From positions 62,001 to 126,000 of the forward strand of contig NZ_MCAS01000012.1 of the NCBI RefSeq assembly GCF_003610895.1: a stretch of DNA of 64,000 bases. The letters are read 5' to 3'. Shown here piece after piece: positions 61,766 through 64,000 of this stretch. Source of the DNA: Paraburkholderia fungorum (GTDB lineage: Bacteria > Pseudomonadota > Gammaproteobacteria > Burkholderiales > Burkholderiaceae). Each line of letters opens with the position of its first letter. Position 1 is the first letter of the stretch. The translations under genes and the position numbers were made by a program. A model generated the notes under the pieces. That model did no database searches and was not told where the DNA came from. It worked only from the letters and a program-made list of their open reading frames with translations.

Positions 61766-62104
61766 ATGACGCCATCGAATGCTGCGATCTATCAGGCCCA
61801 GGCCTCTACACCGGCTTCATTGCGAACGCTTGCCGGCTATCTCGAACTGGCACTCGACGAAGGGGCGAGCGTGGTTCTGATGCGAATCGGCACACAGGTG
61901 CGCAGTGTTTATATCGGCAATCCGTCCGGGACATTGGAGGCTTTGACGGATCACGGCGTAGTGGCCGCCTTTCAGGCCGACGAGATGCTGGCGCTGACGC
62001 AATTGGGACTCAACCGGATTACCGCAGACGATCAACAGTACCGGTTCATGCGCAGCGTGAGGTACATCGCCGATCGTCAGGTTGTTGTTTTTACTCCGAC
62101 ATAA
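61766..62104 (+). CDS. Hypothetical protein, 112 residues
   Basis: ATG at 61766 follows GGGA at a suitable distance. It is a compact soluble protein with alternating hydrophobic pattern (LRTLAGYLELALDEGASVVLMRI, VVAAFQADEMLALTQLGLNRI) and no signal peptide or known motif. I do not recognise it. It precedes the H-NS-like gene by 182 bp. Confidence 0.65.
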   Translation: MTPSNAAIYQAQASTPASLRTLAGYLELALDEGASVVLMRIGTQVRSVYIGNPSGTLEALTDHGVVAAFQADEMLALTQLGLNRITADDQQYRFMRSVRYIADRQVVVFTPT

Positions 62105-62286
62105 GCTGTCGCGCAACAATTGGAAAGACCGAAGAAGGTGCTTATGCGGCAGTAGTGAACTCGAAAGTTTCGCACTCCACGGTAAGCGTTCTCGTGTGAG
62201 TGTGTTGCCTTTATAGCGGCATAGATCTGCCTTTCTGCTGCTATTCATGGCATAGTTCGATCGATTACCACATAAGGAGCGATCAA

Positions 62287-63099
62287 ATGCCCACGTTAGA
62301 GCAAATCCAGGCGAAGCTTAAGAAGCTGCAGGCGCAAGCCGACGTGCTTATCGCCAGGAAAGCACAAGCCGCGGTCGATCAGATTCGCGAATTGATGCTC
62401 AAGCACGGCCTGACTACTGCGGATATCGAAGCAAAGGCTAAAGCGAGACGCGCCGCGCACGCCTTGAATGGACGCGCTGCAAGTGGTAAGTCAAAAGCCG
62501 CCGCAGGCAAATCGATTCCCAAGTACCGCGACCATAAAACTGGCGCGACCTGGACGGGGCACGGACGTGCGCCGGCCTGGATTGCCGCGGTGAAAGACCG
62601 GACTCAATTCCTTATTGACGGTGCCAGCGAACTGAAGTCCGCGGCAAAGGCTGCGGTCACTTCCGGCAAAGCCGGGAAAAAAGGCCAGCCTAAAGGTGCT
62701 CAACCGCCCAAGTATCTCAATCCGAAAACGGGCGCCACCTGGAGCGGTCGTGGTCCGGCACCGGCATGGCTCGCAACGGTTAAAGACCGTACCCAGTTTC
62801 TGATCGAAGGCGCTGCAGCGACCGGCAATGTCGCCGCGCGCAAAGGCGTGACCGCGAAAAAGGCAGTGGCGTCGAAAGCGGCTGCAAAAAAGAGCGGTGC
62901 GGCGAGCAGAAAGACAACGGCCAAGAAAGGCGCGGCCAGGCCCGCTGTGAAGAAAACCGCTGCAAAGAAAGCTGCTGTGAAGAGCACCGTTGCGGCAAAG
63001 AAAACGCCAGGCCGCAAGAAGGGAAGCAAGGGTAGCGCCGCTGCAAAGCGCACTGTTGCCGCTGCGGCGCAAACCTCGACGGTGCAAGCCGGCGCGTAA
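62287..63099 (+). CDS. H-NS-family protein with two DNA-binding modules and H1-like tail
   Basis: A 270-residue nucleoid protein. ATG follows AAGGAG. Residues 1-60 are a coiled-coil oligomerisation region (LEQIQAKLKKLQAQADVLIARK, IRELMLKHGLT). The C-terminal H-NS DNA-binding module appears twice: KYRDHKTGATWTGHGRAPAW (about residues 79-98) and KYLNPKTGATWSGRGPAPAW (about 140-159). Residues 180-262 are a Lys/Ala-rich tail (KKTAAKKAAVKS and similar). Normal H-NS has one module and about 100-135 residues. The second module plus histone-like tail suggests DNA bridging or compaction, and silencing of AT-rich DNA is likely. Confidence 0.88.
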   Translation: MPTLEQIQAKLKKLQAQADVLIARKAQAAVDQIRELMLKHGLTTADIEAKAKARRAAHALNGRAASGKSKAAAGKSIPKYRDHKTGATWTGHGRAPAWIAAVKDRTQFLIDGASELKSAAKAAVTSGKAGKKGQPKGAQPPKYLNPKTGATWSGRGPAPAWLATVKDRTQFLIEGAAATGNVAARKGVTAKKAVASKAAAKKSGAASRKTTAKKGAARPAVKKTAAKKAAVKSTVAAKKTPGRKKGSKGSAAAKRTVAAAAQTSTVQAGA

Positions 63100-63121
63100 G
63101 CGCAACGGAGTTCTGAAGTAG

Positions 63122-63607
63122 ATGACTAGCCCGCTCGATATACCCCAGCAGGAAGACCATGTCGTCCTGCTGGACTCCGTGCCTTATCCCGCAGCCGACG
63201 CCGCCGAACCGTTCATTGTTTCCAGCGACCGCCGGGTGATTCTGGCTTATCCCATTGCTGAATCCGACTTCGAGCGCTTCGGGCCATTCGACGCCGATGA
63301 CGATCCATTCTGCACGGTGCTATTTCCTGATGCCGTGTTTCATCGGCTGGGGCCGCCTGGCGATGTCGATCTGGAGATCCATCCACTCGCTTCGCTTGGG
63401 CTCAGTGGGTACTCGGTTCACGAGGTGATGAATTCGTCGCTGGCCGCCGAGATATCTGCCGTCACCTCGCCGGGTTGCGTGCGGCGTCACTTCGTCATCA
63501 CGTTTCAGGGCGCGACGTTCGAATGCGTCGCGTCCGACTACACAGTGGTCGGCGTGTACGGCGCGGGTGAGATTGCCGGCCGCGAAGCATTCGCGCTGGT
63601 CCGGTAG
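63122..63607 (+). CDS. Hypothetical protein, 161 residues
   Basis: ATG at 63122, 22 bp after the H-NS-like gene, with GTAGATG close by but no strong Shine-Dalgarno. It is an acidic soluble protein with segments VILAYPIAESDFERFGPFD and FVITFQGATFECVASDYTV. No signal peptide, membrane helix or known motif is visible. Tight spacing suggests co-transcription with the H-NS-family gene. Confidence 0.65.
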   Translation: MTSPLDIPQQEDHVVLLDSVPYPAADAAEPFIVSSDRRVILAYPIAESDFERFGPFDADDDPFCTVLFPDAVFHRLGPPGDVDLEIHPLASLGLSGYSVHEVMNSSLAAEISAVTSPGCVRRHFVITFQGATFECVASDYTVVGVYGAGEIAGREAFALVR

Positions 63608-64000
63608 TGTTGTTGGCGGTGAGTGCCGCTCGCTGCAGCCGCGTGATCCCAGCCCTGTCCTAACGCTTTAATAAGTCCTGAGCAACACCCGAACAACGCA
63701 CAAGCGCTCACGCGCTTGCGCAGCGTTTCGGGCTATCCAGATGCAAGCCCCGTCGTTCAATATGCAGCTTTGGCGCAATGGCCGCGCAACGCGATGTCAT
63801 TTCCTTTCAATTACATTTTCGTTGCTCATTTCGAACATATGCTCAATGATTTTTTTAGCTTTTATTTTTGAAACATGTTAAAAAGCTTTCCGTCATCGTA
63901 TATTGACATGAAGTCTTCATGCAGCGAGTGCAGACTGGCGTCAACGGGTGGCGTGCGGCAAAGATTGAAGCAACGTTTTCCAGATTACATATAAATATAT
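63608..64000. other. 393-bp terminal intergenic region
   Basis: A hairpin CAAGCGC-TCAC-GCGCTTG lies at 63701-63718. The stretch 63800-64000 is unusually AT-rich for this genome. It runs to the window edge and I see no gene. Confidence 0.55.

Overview
The window is high-GC DNA from a beta-proteobacterium of the Burkholderiaceae, most like Paraburkholderia. This rests on the porin types, the Lys/Ala-rich H-NS and HU variants, GTG/TTG starts, and the nap-ccm and opp gene styles. I saw no rRNA, tRNA, CRISPR array, insertion sequence or phage gene. Gene content looks chromosomal and metabolic, with regulatory and accessory pieces in the last 13 kb.

Layout. 1-754: 5' part of a lipoprotein gene on the minus strand, running off the window. 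1644-11749: a polyamine/agmatine locus with two PotF-like binding proteins, an outer-membrane porin, a LysR regulator, agmatine deiminase (aguA), N-carbamoylputrescine amidase (aguB) and two further agmatine-deiminase homologues with export signals (one Tat, one Tat plus lipobox). A 74-bp sequence upstream of aguA recurs upstream of the first binding protein. 11762-18075 (minus): an XRE-cupin regulator followed by a complete oppABCDF-type peptide ABC transporter. 19138-20685: a POT-family peptide/proton symporter. 20837-22899: an AhpD-like protein divergent from a MocR/PdxR-type regulator. 23058-25915: a lipoprotein 5'-nucleotidase/cyclic phosphodiesterase coupled to a Sel1-repeat protein. 26399-26854: an HU-related protein with a Lys/Ala-rich N-terminus.

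27289-31599 is a four-gene Anbu-type set: circularly permuted ATP-grasp, alpha-E protein, transglutaminase-like protease and proteasome-beta-like peptidase. 31960-43421 is one long plus-strand run, napEDABC then ccmABCDEFGHI: periplasmic nitrate reductase followed by the complete System I cytochrome c maturation set that would attach the haems of NapB and NapC. 43570-44736 is a general porin on the other strand.

45150-52325 holds a YihY-type membrane protein, a YbaK-like deacylase, a chemoreceptor, a SYLF-domain lipoprotein, a covalent-flavin oxidase and a short-chain dehydrogenase. 53024-54955 encodes an exported protein made largely of 23 [T/A]G[S/N]GG and 69 HGDGG-type pentapeptides. 55186-58956 is a MarR regulator divergent from a sulfatase plus MFS transporter pair. 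The tail carries an FKBP isomerase, a DUF6765-like protein, two small exported proteins, an H-NS-family protein with two DNA-binding modules and an H1-like tail, and two hypotheticals.

The most useful leads are the agmatine locus with its duplicated upstream element, a set of three helically phased operator-like repeats at 1115-1198, the pentapeptide-repeat protein, and the dual-module H-NS protein. Function calls come from motif reading without database searches.
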